A DNA stretch of 64,000 bases from NCBI GenBank assembly GCA_038255255.1, contig JBBSLL010000004.1, positions 97,766-161,765 on the forward strand, read 5' to 3'. Below, piece by piece: positions 50,918 through 59,885 of this stretch. How positions within the stretch are numbered: position 1 is the stretch's first letter; every line of letters begins with the position of its first letter. A program made the position numbers and the translations under genes. The notes beneath the pieces were generated by a model. That model did no database searches and was not told the origin of the DNA. It was given only the letters and a program-made list of their open reading frames with translations. The DNA is from JBBQNY01 sp038255255. Lineage in GTDB: Bacteria > Pseudomonadota > Gammaproteobacteria > Xanthomonadales > Ahniellaceae.

Positions 50918-52402
50918 ATGCTGAGCACCGTACCGATGGCAAGCGTCGCGCAGATTCGCGCGCTGGAGTCGCGCGCGATTGATGCGCTCGGCGGCGAAGG
51001 ATTCGAGTTGATGCAGCGCGCTGCATCAGCGGCGTGGAAGCACGCGAGGATTCAGTTCCCGTCTGCCCGCCGGTGGCTGGTGTGCTGCGGCACCGGCAAC
51101 AACGGCGGCGACGGTTACCTGCTCGCACGTCACGCCGCGCTCGCCGGAATCTCCGTGTCAGTCGTGCGAGTGGGCGCACCGGCGACGCCCGACGCGGTGC
51201 GTGCGGCCGATGCGTGCACGCGCGCCGGCGTGCCGATCGACGACTTCGCGCCAGCCGCACTCGAGCCTGCGGACCTTCTGGTCGATGCAATCCTTGGAAT
51301 CGGCCTCTCAGCGGCGCCGCGCGGACTCGCCGCAACGCTGGTGGATGCGATCAACGCGCACGGCGCACCCGTGTTCGCGCTCGACGTACCGTCCGGTCTC
51401 GACGCCGACACGGGATCGGCAGCAGGCGCTTGCGTCGAAGCGACGCACACCTTGACGTTCATCGCGCACAAGCCCGGACTCTGGACAGGCGCAGGTCGGA
51501 GAGTCACGGGCGCGGTCGCGCTGGCCGGGCTCGACTGCTTTCCGGCTGAGGTCGATGGCGCATACACGACGCGATTGCTCTGCGGATACGCGGCACAAGC
51601 GCTCGGCGTCCGACCGGCTGACGACCACAAGGGTCGCCGCGGCCGCGCGCTGCTGATCGGCGGCGATCTCGGCATGGGCGGCGCGATCGCGTTGGCCGGC
51701 GAGTCCTGCGCGCGTGTCGGCGCCGGCGTCACCGTTGTCGTGACACGGCGCGAACATGTTGCCGCGCTGCTTGCGCGCCGCCCCGAGCTGCTCGTGCTGG
51801 GGGTAGACGAACACGATGGCGACCCGTTGCGCGAGAACGCTGCACTGCTCGCGCGCGCCGACGTCATGGCGATAGGCCCCGGCCTTGCGCAACGCGAGTG
51901 GGGCCGCCGCTGGATGGCCTATGCGGAAAGTGCAGTCTCGCCACGCGTCTTCGATGCGGATGCCCTCAACCTGCTCGCGGGCAACCGTTCGCGGTTGCGC
52001 GCGATCGATGTGATCACGCCGCATCCGGGCGAAGCGGCGCGTCTGCTCGGTTGCACAGCGGACGAGGTGGAGCGCGATCGCCTGGGCGCCGCGCGCGCGC
52101 TCGTCGCGGCGTTTGGCGCAACCGTGGTGCTCAAGGGCGCCGGCACGCTCATCGCGGATCCATCGGGAAAAATCGCGATCTCTCCGCACGCGGTGCCCGC
52201 GCTGGCGACTGGAGGCAGTGGCGATGTGTTGACCGGACTGATCGCGGGATTGATGGCGCAGGGACTCGAGGCATGGGACGCGGCATGCGTCGCGGTGCTT
52301 GCGCACGCCGAGTGCGGAATTCGCGCCAGCGCGGTGCACGGTCCCCGCGGTGTGCTCGCCGGCGATCTTCCCGGACAGTTGCAGGCGGTGCTCAATCGGT
52401 GA
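50918..52402 (+). CDS. nnr: Bifunctional NAD(P)H-hydrate epimerase/ADP-dependent dehydratase (YjeF/Nnr)
   Basis: A 494-residue metabolite-repair enzyme. The N-terminal epimerase domain (residues about 1-210) has CGTGNNGGDGYLLARH and DVPSGLDADTG. The C-terminal ribokinase-like dehydratase (about 225-490) has HKGRRGRALLIGG, DADALNLLAGN, TPHPGEAARLL and the anion-hole GGSGDVLTGLIAGL. It repairs damaged NADH and NADPH. tsaE starts in its stop codon. The ATG at 50918 is chosen by homology; the preceding frame is queG antisense. Confidence 0.96.
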   Translation: MLSTVPMASVAQIRALESRAIDALGGEGFELMQRAASAAWKHARIQFPSARRWLVCCGTGNNGGDGYLLARHAALAGISVSVVRVGAPATPDAVRAADACTRAGVPIDDFAPAALEPADLLVDAILGIGLSAAPRGLAATLVDAINAHGAPVFALDVPSGLDADTGSAAGACVEATHTLTFIAHKPGLWTGAGRRVTGAVALAGLDCFPAEVDGAYTTRLLCGYAAQALGVRPADDHKGRRGRALLIGGDLGMGGAIALAGESCARVGAGVTVVVTRREHVAALLARRPELLVLGVDEHDGDPLRENAALLARADVMAIGPGLAQREWGRRWMAYAESAVSPRVFDADALNLLAGNRSRLRAIDVITPHPGEAARLLGCTADEVERDRLGAARALVAAFGATVVLKGAGTLIADPSGKIAISPHAVPALATGGSGDVLTGLIAGLMAQGLEAWDAACVAVLAHAECGIRASAVHGPRGVLAGDLPGQLQAVLNR

Positions 52403-52887
52403 CGGCCTCCAGCGTGGATTTCGAGTTGCACGGTGCGCGCGCGACGATGGCGTGGGGAGAGGCGCTTGCGCATGCGTTGCAGGCGCCTGCCGTGATCTGG
52501 TTGTGCGGCGACCTTGGTGCAGGCAAGACGACACTCGCGCGCGGCGTCATCCAGACATTCGATCCGGGCGCGCGCGTCAAGAGTCCGACTTACCCCCTGA
52601 TCGAGACCTATGAGCTGGCCGCTTTTACGTTGCACCACCTCGATCTGTACCGGGTCCGGCATCCATCGGAGTTGGAGGCCCTCGGATTGCGCGAAACGGG
52701 CGCCGACGTGCTGCTCATCGAGTGGCCGGAGCGCGGGGAGGCGGCCACGCCAGAGTGCGATCTGGCAGTGACCCTGAGGCACGCCGACGACGGAAACCGG
52801 GTGCTTTCGGCGCGTGCCGAAACTGCCGTGGGTGGGCGGCTCCTGGCCGAGTTGCAGCAGATTCTTCAGGGAAGTGATCACAAGTAG
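52399..52887 (+). CDS. tsaE: tRNA threonylcarbamoyladenosine synthesis ATPase TsaE
   Basis: A 162-residue P-loop ATPase of the t6A37 tRNA modification complex (with TsaB, TsaC, TsaD). The Walker A is CGDLGAGKTTLARG, followed by VKSPTYPLIETYEL and HHLDLYRV as in E. coli TsaE. The GTG at 52399 overlaps the nnr stop by 4 bp. The next gene, amiB, starts 67 bp after its stop, beyond a hairpin at 52897-52930. Confidence 0.96.
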   Translation: MTASSVDFELHGARATMAWGEALAHALQAPAVIWLCGDLGAGKTTLARGVIQTFDPGARVKSPTYPLIETYELAAFTLHHLDLYRVRHPSELEALGLRETGADVLLIEWPERGEAATPECDLAVTLRHADDGNRVLSARAETAVGGRLLAELQQILQGSDHK

Positions 52888-52896
52888 GTCGCAGCT

Positions 52897-52930
52897 CGCG
52901 GATTTTGAAAGAAAAAACTTGAAATCCGCG
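52897..52930 (+). promoter_or_regulatory. Inverted repeat between tsaE and amiB
   Basis: CGCGGATTT and AAATCCGCG form a perfect 9-bp stem around a 16-nt A-rich loop, ending 24 bp before the amiB ATG. There is no T tract, so termination is unlikely. It may control amiB translation or be a protein-binding dyad. Confidence 0.5.
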
Positions 52931-52954
52931 TCGGGAATCTGCTTCAATCGCGAC

Positions 52955-54271
52955 ATGTCGAGTCCCGTTCCCTTTCCGTACTGTCAGACGCTGGCCGCTT
53001 CGGCTGTTTTCTGGCTGGCGGGAACAGCGCAGGCAGCGGTGGAAGTGCGTACCGCCGACATCGAGCAGACCGACAGTCGCACGGAAATTTCCCTGAATCT
53101 GTCGTCGGCCTGTACCTACAAGGTATTCACACTCGACAACCCGGATCGGCTGGTCATCGACATCGCCGACGGCAAGCTCGGGCCGCGTTTCCGGCCCGCC
53201 GAGGGCGGAGTCGTCAGGTCCATGCGGACCGGGCAGCCGAGTCCGAGTTCGCTTCGCATCGTGCTCGACCTCGAGCAGTCCGCGCGTCCGCGATCTTTTC
53301 TCAAGAGCGGGGCCAGCGGCAGGGTCCTGACCATAGAACTTGATGGCGGCAAGGCGCGTCCGCGCGTAGTCCGCAGCGTTCGTGAACTCGAATCGGCGGG
53401 AACCCGCGACATCCTCGTCGCGATCGACCCCGGCCATGGAGGCGTAGACCCCGGCGCGTCCGGCCCTTCCGGAGTCCGGGAAAAGAACGTCACCCTCGCG
53501 CTGGCCAAGGAGCTCGCCGCGGCGATCGACGCCGAGCCAGGCATGCGCGCGGTGCTGACCCGCGACCGCGATGTCTTCATCCCGCTGCAGAAGCGCTACC
53601 AGATTGCGCGCGAGGCGAAGGCGGACCTGTTCGTGTCGGTCCATGCCGATGCATTTGGCAACCGGGCTGCGCGGGGCTCCTCGGTCTTCACGCTGTCGCG
53701 CCGCGGCGCCTCGAGCGAGGCGGCCCGCTGGCTGGCGAAGAGGGAAAACGCCGCCGACCTCGTGGGTGGCGTCAAGTTGGTGGAGCGCGACTCGTCGCTG
53801 GCGGCGGTCCTGCTGGACCTGTCGCAAGGCGCCACGCTCGAAGCGAGCCAGCAGGTCGGGAACAAGGTGCTGCGCGGGCTCGGCAAGGTCAACACGCTGC
53901 ACAAGCACGAAGTACAGCGCGCCAACTTCGTGGTGCTGCGTTCGCCAGACGTGCCCTCGATCCTGGTGGAGTCCGCCTTCCTTTCCAACCCCGAAGAAGA
54001 GCGCAAGCTCAACTCGGCGGTGGAGCGGCGCAAGCTCGCTGCCGCAGTGATGTCGGGCATCCGCGACCATTTCCACGCCAATCCGCTGCCTGGCACGTGG
54101 ATCGCGGCTCATCGGCAGTCACCACGCGAACACATCGTCGCCCCCGGTGAAACGCTTGCGGTGATCGCCATGCGCCACGGCATCACCGTGACCTCGCTGC
54201 GACAGGCCAATGACCTGCGCACCGACAATCTGCGGATTGGCGTGGTCCTGCGCATCCCGCAACAGACCTGA
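52955..54271 (+). CDS. amiB: N-acetylmuramoyl-L-alanine amidase AmiB/AmiC type (AMIN-amidase-LysM)
   Basis: A 438-residue periplasmic amidase that splits septal peptidoglycan. The ATG at 52955 gives a signal peptide (ASAVFWLAGTAQAAV). Residues about 30-125 are an AMIN domain, and about 150-375 are Amidase_3 with zinc ligands in VAIDPGHGGVDPG, the SVHADAFG His and ILVESAFLSNPEEE. Residues about 390-438 are a LysM peptidoglycan-binding repeat (HIVAPGETLAVIAMRHG). No ribosome-binding site is evident. Context nnr-tsaE-amiB-mutL matches E. coli, where the gene is amiB. Confidence 0.95.
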   Translation: MSSPVPFPYCQTLAASAVFWLAGTAQAAVEVRTADIEQTDSRTEISLNLSSACTYKVFTLDNPDRLVIDIADGKLGPRFRPAEGGVVRSMRTGQPSPSSLRIVLDLEQSARPRSFLKSGASGRVLTIELDGGKARPRVVRSVRELESAGTRDILVAIDPGHGGVDPGASGPSGVREKNVTLALAKELAAAIDAEPGMRAVLTRDRDVFIPLQKRYQIAREAKADLFVSVHADAFGNRAARGSSVFTLSRRGASSEAARWLAKRENAADLVGGVKLVERDSSLAAVLLDLSQGATLEASQQVGNKVLRGLGKVNTLHKHEVQRANFVVLRSPDVPSILVESAFLSNPEEERKLNSAVERRKLAAAVMSGIRDHFHANPLPGTWIAAHRQSPREHIVAPGETLAVIAMRHGITVTSLRQANDLRTDNLRIGVVLRIPQQT

Positions 54272-54329
54272 TCGTCCTTCGGCTCCGGAGCCGCTAACCT
54301 GCGGCCCCCAGGATTGAGCCTGTCGGCCC

Positions 54330-56165
54330 GTGCCGGCATCTGCCGACGTGACCATCCGATTGCTTCCCGATTCGCTCGTGAACCAGATCGCCGCCGGCGA
54401 AGTGGTCTCCCGTCCAGCCGCAATCGTTAAAGAACTTATAGAAAACAGTTTGGATGCGAATGCAACGCAGATAGAAGTGCATACGGAAAACGGGGGCTCG
54501 GCGCTCGTCCGAGTTGCCGACGACGGCTGTGGGATCCCGGCTGGCGAACTGGCGCTTGCTCTGACCCGGCACGCGACCAGCAAGATTGGTTCTCTGGATG
54601 ATCTCGATTGCATCTCCTCGATGGGCTTTCGCGGCGAGGCGTTGCCCAGCATCGCGGCGGTCGCGCGTCTGCAACTTCTGTCGAAAGTGGAGATGGCCGG
54701 ATTTGCCAGCATGATCAAAGCGGATCACGGGGAGCTGTCCGACGTTTCCCCAGCCACCGGATCAGCCGGCACGACCGTGGAGGTTCGCGACCTTTTCCAC
54801 CGCATTCCCGCCAGAAGAAAATTCCTGCGCTCCGAGAGAACCGAGAACGCACAGATTGAGGAAATCGTGCGCTCCATCGCCTTGGCTCGGCCAGAGGTGG
54901 GTATCAGCTGGACCCGCGATGGTCAGTGCGTTCTCCAGTCGAGGAGCGCGGAAACAAATCCAGAACAGCGAATCATCGATATCCTGGGCTCGGGCTTCGT
55001 GGATTCGTCGCTCCGCGTGCGTGCGGCGGCAGCGGGTCTCGGACTCGACGGCTGGGTGGGTACTCCGTCCATTGCCCGGGCCCAACCCGACCGCCAGTTC
55101 TTCTGTGTCAATCGCCGCCCGGTGCGGGATCGGGTCGTGGCGCACGCCGTACGGCAGGCGTTCTCGGACGTGCTGTTCCACGGCCGGCATCCGACTTTCG
55201 TGCTGAATCTCGAGATCGATCCCCGCGAGGTCGACGTCAACGTCCACCCTGGCAAGACCGAAGTGCGCTTCCGGCAGTCGCGTGCCGTCCACGATTTCCT
55301 CTACCGGAGCCTGCACGCTGCTCTCGCCGGGACGCGTCCAAGGGCAGGGGATGGACCTGATGCTGATCCAACTCCGCCGGCCGCGAATTCCCGCCCCGAG
55401 TCCTGGCATCTGGGCTTTCGCACCGCGTCGTCCGCCATCGGGGAGGCCAGCGTGCCCTGGGGAGGCTTGTACTCGCCGACCTCTGCCGATCCAGTCGACA
55501 GCGATCCCGCATACGCGGATCCATTCCGACCGGGACAGCCGCACGACCGGCCACGCCCGGCTGCCTCCCAGCCTGAAATGCCGCCGCTCGGATTCGCGCT
55601 GGCGCATCTGCACGGTATCTACATCCTGGCGGAGAACATGCACGGGCTCGTCCTGGTCGATACCCATGCGGCCCACGAACGAGTGACCTTCGAGGCATTG
55701 AAGGCGCAGCGCGATGCCGGATCCATTCCGGTCCAGCGGCTTTTAGTCCCGCTTCGGCTGGCAGTCAGCGCGGCCGAGGCAGATGCAGCCGAACGATTCT
55801 CCGACGCCGCACACTCGATTGGTCTGGAGTTCGCCCGGACCGGCCCGGTGGAGGTTTCGGTCCACGCGATTTCGTCCCTGCTCGCCAGCGGCAACGTCGG
55901 CCAACTCGCCCGTGATCTTCTCGGCGAACTCGCCCAGGAACAGGGCGATCCACACTGGTTGACGCGACGCCAGGACGCGCTGCTCGCGAACGTGGCCTGC
56001 CGCGCGGCCGTGCGCGCACACCGCCAATTGACGATTGCAGAGATGAACGCCCTGTTGCGTGACATGGAACGCACCGACCGCGCGAACCAGTGCAGCCACG
56101 GCCGTCCGACGTGGGTGCAACTGGGAATCGACGACCTCGACCGCCTGTTCCTTCGCGGGCGCTGA
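54330..56165 (+). CDS. mutL: DNA mismatch repair protein MutL
   Basis: A 611-residue GHKL ATPase that couples MutS recognition to MutH-type or UvrD steps. NQIAAGEVVSRPAAIVKELIENSLDA holds the ATP-lid Glu and the GHKL motif, DDGCGIP and RGEALPSIAAVA follow. The middle 330-420 is a proline-rich linker. The C-terminal dimerisation domain lacks the DQHAxxExxxxE endonuclease motif: the site reads DTHAAHERVTFE, so this is probably the non-nuclease MutL of methyl-directed-like species. The GTG start at 54330 is set by homology; ribosome binding looks weak. In E. coli miaA and hfq would follow; here they do not. Confidence 0.95.
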   Translation: MPASADVTIRLLPDSLVNQIAAGEVVSRPAAIVKELIENSLDANATQIEVHTENGGSALVRVADDGCGIPAGELALALTRHATSKIGSLDDLDCISSMGFRGEALPSIAAVARLQLLSKVEMAGFASMIKADHGELSDVSPATGSAGTTVEVRDLFHRIPARRKFLRSERTENAQIEEIVRSIALARPEVGISWTRDGQCVLQSRSAETNPEQRIIDILGSGFVDSSLRVRAAAAGLGLDGWVGTPSIARAQPDRQFFCVNRRPVRDRVVAHAVRQAFSDVLFHGRHPTFVLNLEIDPREVDVNVHPGKTEVRFRQSRAVHDFLYRSLHAALAGTRPRAGDGPDADPTPPAANSRPESWHLGFRTASSAIGEASVPWGGLYSPTSADPVDSDPAYADPFRPGQPHDRPRPAASQPEMPPLGFALAHLHGIYILAENMHGLVLVDTHAAHERVTFEALKAQRDAGSIPVQRLLVPLRLAVSAAEADAAERFSDAAHSIGLEFARTGPVEVSVHAISSLLASGNVGQLARDLLGELAQEQGDPHWLTRRQDALLANVACRAAVRAHRQLTIAEMNALLRDMERTDRANQCSHGRPTWVQLGIDDLDRLFLRGR

Positions 56166-56241
56166 ATGCGACTTGCGGTAGCGTCGTGAACTTGCCGGCG
56201 CGCCTGCGATCATCCATCAGCAACCCATGAGGACCAGCACC

Positions 56242-57156
56242 ATGAAAACCCTTTACGCGGCCAGCCTGCTCGGCGTGGCGATGACCCTCGGTGCGGCGAC
56301 TGCCACGCAGGCGCCCGTCGCTTACGAAGCTGGCCTTGAGCAATGGCGCGCGGGCCGCATCGAACGCCTGCGCGACCCCAACGGCTGGTTGAGCCTCGTC
56401 GGCTTGCACTGGCTCGAGCCGGGCTGGCAGAGCATCGGCGCAGCCACGAACAACGACATCGAGCTTGCGGTGGGCCCGGAACGTCTCGGGAAGATCGGCA
56501 TCTTCGACGGAGAAGTGAAATTCCAGCCAACCGCCGGCGCCGGCGTGATCGTGGCAAACGCAGAGAAGCGTATGGACGGGGAGCGCACAGACTATGTGCT
56601 GGCGCCCGACTCGGCGAAGCAGCAAAGCGTGGTGCGCATCGGCGACGCGAATTTCGTCGTGATTGAAAGATCCGGGCGCATGGGGCTGCGCGTCAAGGAT
56701 CCGCAATCACCGACGCGCACATCGTTCACTTCGATCGAGCATTACCCCGTCGACGCCGCGTGGCGGTTCGACGCAGAGTTCGTGCCGCATGCCGCAGGCA
56801 AGACCATCGACATCGCGAGCGTCATCAACACCATCGAGCCAATGCCCAACCCGGGCGCGGTCGTGTTCAAGAAGGACGGCAAGGAGTTCCGACTGGAAGC
56901 CGTCGATGAAGGCGACGGCCAGTTGTTCCTGATCTTCGCCGACCGCACGAATGGCAAGGAGACCTATGGCCCGGGGCGGTTCCTGTATGCGGACAAGCCC
57001 GTCGCCAACCGGACCGTCGTCGACTTCAACCGTACCTACAACCCGCCTTGTGCCTTCAATCCGTATTCGACCTGCCCATTGCCACCTCCCGAGAACCGCC
57101 TCGATCTGGCGGTCACGGCAGGCGAAAAGAAGTACGTCGGAGTAGGCGTTCCCTGA
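56242..57156 (+). CDS. DUF1684 family secreted protein
   Basis: A 304-residue protein. I chose the ATG at 56242 because GAGGA lies 8 bp upstream; the ATG at 56227 overlaps that site. The signal peptide ends near GAATATQAP. DUF1684 signatures are DPNGWLSLVGLHWLEPG, YNPPCAFNPYSTCPLPPPENRL and the C-terminal AVTAGEKKY. The two Cys in the NPPCAF and STCPLP segments may form a disulfide or metal site. Function is unknown; related folds bind or hydrolyse small esters, which is only a suggestion. It follows mutL by 76 bp with its own ribosome-binding site. Confidence 0.88.
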   Translation: MKTLYAASLLGVAMTLGAATATQAPVAYEAGLEQWRAGRIERLRDPNGWLSLVGLHWLEPGWQSIGAATNNDIELAVGPERLGKIGIFDGEVKFQPTAGAGVIVANAEKRMDGERTDYVLAPDSAKQQSVVRIGDANFVVIERSGRMGLRVKDPQSPTRTSFTSIEHYPVDAAWRFDAEFVPHAAGKTIDIASVINTIEPMPNPGAVVFKKDGKEFRLEAVDEGDGQLFLIFADRTNGKETYGPGRFLYADKPVANRTVVDFNRTYNPPCAFNPYSTCPLPPPENRLDLAVTAGEKKYVGVGVP

Positions 57157-57165
57157 CTGTCGACA

Positions 57166-57198
57166 CCGCGCGCCAGGTGCATCGACCTGGTTGCGCGG
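57166..57198. terminator. Long hairpin between the DUF1684 gene and the enoyl-CoA hydratase gene
   Basis: CCGCGC-G-CCAGGT pairs with ACCTGG-TT-GCGCGG, 12 pairs with one small internal bulge. It lies between two convergent genes but lacks a T tract; it is better seen as a 3'-end barrier than a strong intrinsic terminator. Confidence 0.5.
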
Positions 57199-57240
57199 GA
57201 GTCCTTGAGGCGTTCGTGAGGCTTGATCGCCAAGGCTGCT

Positions 57241-58023
57241 TCAGACGCCGGTGAACGACGGCTTGCGACGTTCGAGGAACGCACGGGTGCCTTCGCGCAT
57301 GTCGTTCGTGCCGACGCACACCGCGAAGGCCGCCGACTCGTACTCGAGCCCGACGTCGATCCCCGCTTCGCTGCCGATCAGCGTCGCGTCGAGGATGCCC
57401 CGCATGGCGTGGGGCGCGCACTGCGCGAGTTGCTGCGCCAGCGCATCGACCGCGGCGCCGAGTTCATCGGGCGCGTGCACCGAATGCACCAATCCCATGG
57501 CAAGGGCGCGCTCCGCGTCGAGGGTCCGCCCGGTGAGGCAAAGGTCGAGCGCCGCCGCGCGGCCGGCCAGTCGCGTGAGGCGCTGGGTTCCCCCGAAGCC
57601 GGGGATCACGCCCAAGTTGATTTCAGGCTGTCCCCACTTCGATTGCGAACTCGCCAGACGGAAGTGGCACGCCATCGCGAGTTCCATGCCGCCGCCGAGC
57701 GCGAAGCCGTTCACCGCGGCGATCACGGGCTTGCCGAGGCGCTCGATGCGCGTCATCAGGCTCTGGCCGAAGCGCGAGAACTCGAGAGCTTCGACGGGAG
57801 TCAGGTTCGCCAGTTCCGAAATGTCGGCGCCCGCGATGAATGCCTTGGGCCCTGCACCCGTCACGACCACCACGCGGGTCGAGTTGTCGATACGTGCGGC
57901 CTCGAGCGCCGCATGCAGCTCCGACAGCGTCTGCCGGTTGAGCGCATTCAACTTGTCCGGACGGTTCAACGTGAGACGCAGTACGCCTCCGGCGGATTCC
58001 ACGACGACACAGGCTTCGCTCAC
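57241..58023 (-). CDS. Enoyl-CoA hydratase
   Basis: A 260-residue crotonase. Both catalytic glutamates of a true hydratase are present: one in ALGGGMELAMAC, one in KWGQPEINLGVIPG. The oxyanion-hole stretch AFIAGADISEL is intact. It should add water to trans-2-enoyl-CoA in fatty-acid or amino-acid breakdown. Beta-oxidation partners are not adjacent, so the pathway is open. It diverges from the DUF1289 operon. Confidence 0.93.
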   Translation of the reverse strand: MSEACVVVESAGGVLRLTLNRPDKLNALNRQTLSELHAALEAARIDNSTRVVVVTGAGPKAFIAGADISELANLTPVEALEFSRFGQSLMTRIERLGKPVIAAVNGFALGGGMELAMACHFRLASSQSKWGQPEINLGVIPGFGGTQRLTRLAGRAAALDLCLTGRTLDAERALAMGLVHSVHAPDELGAAVDALAQQLAQCAPHAMRGILDATLIGSEAGIDVGLEYESAAFAVCVGTNDMREGTRAFLERRKPSFTGV

Positions 58024-58096
58024 GGTCTTGGACCCTTTTCTGCACGAAGGCGCATTTTACGCGAGTGGCCGGCGCTGCCCCGGCTAAAATGACCGC

Positions 58097-58309
58097 ATGA
58101 CTATCGTGGCCGCACGCAACCCGTGGAACAGCACCTCCGTTGTGCTGTCTCCCTGCATCGGCGTTTGCGAGATCGACGCGCTGGGGCTCTGTCGTGGATG
58201 CGAGCGCACGCTTGCCGAGATTGGCGACTGGGCGACGCTGGGCGACACCGAGCGGGTTCGACTGATGCTGCACGTGTTGCCCGGACGCGCGCGGGATCGC
58301 CGCGCGTGA
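58097..58309 (+). CDS. DUF1289 family small protein
   Basis: A 70-residue protein of the DUF1289 (YdhL-like) family. The conserved frame is SPCIGVCEID and LCRGCERTLAEIGDWATL: four cysteines that suggest a small iron-sulfur or zinc site. Function is unknown. nudL starts in its stop codon (GTGA), so it is first in a three-gene operon with a Nudix hydrolase and a sulfurtransferase, a redox/sulfur setting. Confidence 0.9.
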   Translation: MTIVAARNPWNSTSVVLSPCIGVCEIDALGLCRGCERTLAEIGDWATLGDTERVRLMLHVLPGRARDRRA

Positions 58310-58941
58310 CCACGTCGTCCGCAAGACTGACGGCGGCGCGCGAAGCGCACCGACTACATCCACCCGACGCGCCACCACAGGGTGCGCCGCGCAATCTGCC
58401 GGAGCTGCTCGCGGGACTTGCGAGTCCGCTGCTGCGGCCCGCGGCGGTTCTCGTCGCGTTGATCCCCCGCGAAGCAGGCACGCAGGTGCTGCTGACCGTT
58501 CGCAACCTGGATCTCGCGCATCACGCGGGCCAGGTGAGCTTTCCGGGCGGGCGGGTCGAGCCGGGGGAATCGCTCATCGAGTGTGCGCTGCGCGAGGCAT
58601 CGGAAGAGGTGGGCCTCGAGGCGCACGCAGTCGAGTTGGTGGGGTTCCTCGATCCGATCGCCACCATTTCAGGTTTTCGGGTTACGCCGGTGGTCGCGCA
58701 CGTGTCTGCGGCCGCGCGTTTCCGTGCGGATCCCAGGGAGGTGGCGGAGATTTTTGAAGTCCCGCTTGCCCACTTGCGCCATCCTGCCACGCGCGGTGTC
58801 CGCGTCGTTAAGTGGCGTGGACTGGAGCGTCAAACCGGTGCGTACCAGCACGCGGTGCACGACATCTGGGGCGTCACTGCGAGCATTCTCGACGGCTTGC
58901 TCGCACTGCCTCATGCCGACCTGGAGAGAACTGCGCGATGA
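58306..58941 (+). CDS. NudL-like CoA pyrophosphatase (Nudix)
   Basis: A 211-residue Nudix hydrolase with a GTG start coupled to the DUF1289 gene. The Nudix box is GRVEPGESLIECALREASEEVGL, matching G-x5-E-x7-REUxEExGU. The preceding VSFPGGRVEPGES and the family pattern of YeaB/NudL indicate cleavage of CoA or oxidised CoA to phosphopantetheine and 3',5'-ADP. The sulfurtransferase gene overlaps its stop (ATGA). Confidence 0.9.
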   Translation: MTTSSARLTAAREAHRLHPPDAPPQGAPRNLPELLAGLASPLLRPAAVLVALIPREAGTQVLLTVRNLDLAHHAGQVSFPGGRVEPGESLIECALREASEEVGLEAHAVELVGFLDPIATISGFRVTPVVAHVSAAARFRADPREVAEIFEVPLAHLRHPATRGVRVVKWRGLERQTGAYQHAVHDIWGVTASILDGLLALPHADLERTAR

Positions 58942-59810
58942 ATCCGCTCATCACGGCGGCCGATGCCGCTGAAGAGATCCTCGGCAATCCTGCGGTGCGG
59001 GTGCTCGATTGCAGGGCGACGCTGGGCGAACCCGGCGCAGGTCTTGCCGCGTGGGCCGATGGCCACATTCACTCTGCGATGCATGCGGACCTGGACACCG
59101 AACTGTCGATGCCCGGTGCGCCGACCGCAGGTCGCCATCCGTTGCCTGACGACGCGCATTTCTCGCGCACGATGTCGCGTTGGGGCGTCACCCCCGAAAC
59201 CCTGTTGATCGCGTACGACGCGGGCGACGGCGCCTACGCCGCGCGCGCATGGTGGCTTGCGACCCGGGCAGGGCATGCGCGGACGCGGGTCATCGACGGA
59301 GGACTGCGCGCGTGGCAACGCGCCGGCCTGCCCATGCAGGTCGGTCATTCGCTGCCTTCCATCACGCCGACGAATCGTGTCCTCGCGTTCGATCGGTCCG
59401 CAACGATTGACGCCGATGGGCTCGCCGAGTTGCTTGCAGGTGATGCCGTCGTCCTGCTCGATGCACGCGCGAGGGAACGGTTCCTCGGCGAAGTCGAGCC
59501 CATCGACCCGATGGCCGGCCACATCCCCGGTGCGCACAATCGGCCCTACGCAAACAATCTCGACGACGGTCTGTTCAAGTCACCCGCACGGTTGCGCGAA
59601 GAGTTCGAGGCGCTGATCCGCGAGTTCGCCGCGTCGGATGTGGTGCACATGTGCGGTTCGGGCGTGACGGCTTGCCACAACCTGCTCGCGATGGAGGTGG
59701 CTGGCCTTAACGGCTCGCGCCTGTTCGCGCCTTCCTGGAGCGGCTGGATCGCAGATCCGGATCGGCCGATCGCCATGGGTGGCGATTCGCAGAAGACCCT
59801 CGCCCTCTGA
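58938..59810 (+). CDS. sseA: 3-mercaptopyruvate sulfurtransferase (tandem rhodanese)
   Basis: A 290-residue enzyme with two rhodanese domains (residues about 1-130, inactive; 160-285, catalytic). The active-site loop is CGSGVTA, the mercaptopyruvate-type signature rather than the CRxGx[RT] of thiosulfate rhodaneses. The N-terminal domain has the usual DCRATLGEPGAG. It transfers sulfur from 3-mercaptopyruvate to thiols or cyanide. Start ATG overlaps the NudL gene by 4 bp. It is the last gene of the operon. Confidence 0.93.
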   Translation: MNPLITAADAAEEILGNPAVRVLDCRATLGEPGAGLAAWADGHIHSAMHADLDTELSMPGAPTAGRHPLPDDAHFSRTMSRWGVTPETLLIAYDAGDGAYAARAWWLATRAGHARTRVIDGGLRAWQRAGLPMQVGHSLPSITPTNRVLAFDRSATIDADGLAELLAGDAVVLLDARARERFLGEVEPIDPMAGHIPGAHNRPYANNLDDGLFKSPARLREEFEALIREFAASDVVHMCGSGVTACHNLLAMEVAGLNGSRLFAPSWSGWIADPDRPIAMGGDSQKTLAL

Positions 59811-59885
59811 GAGTGTTTTCCAGAGCAGGACCTGCACATGCAGCGCTGAACAGCTTCAGGCTGATCCGGGTCCAGAACAGAACAC

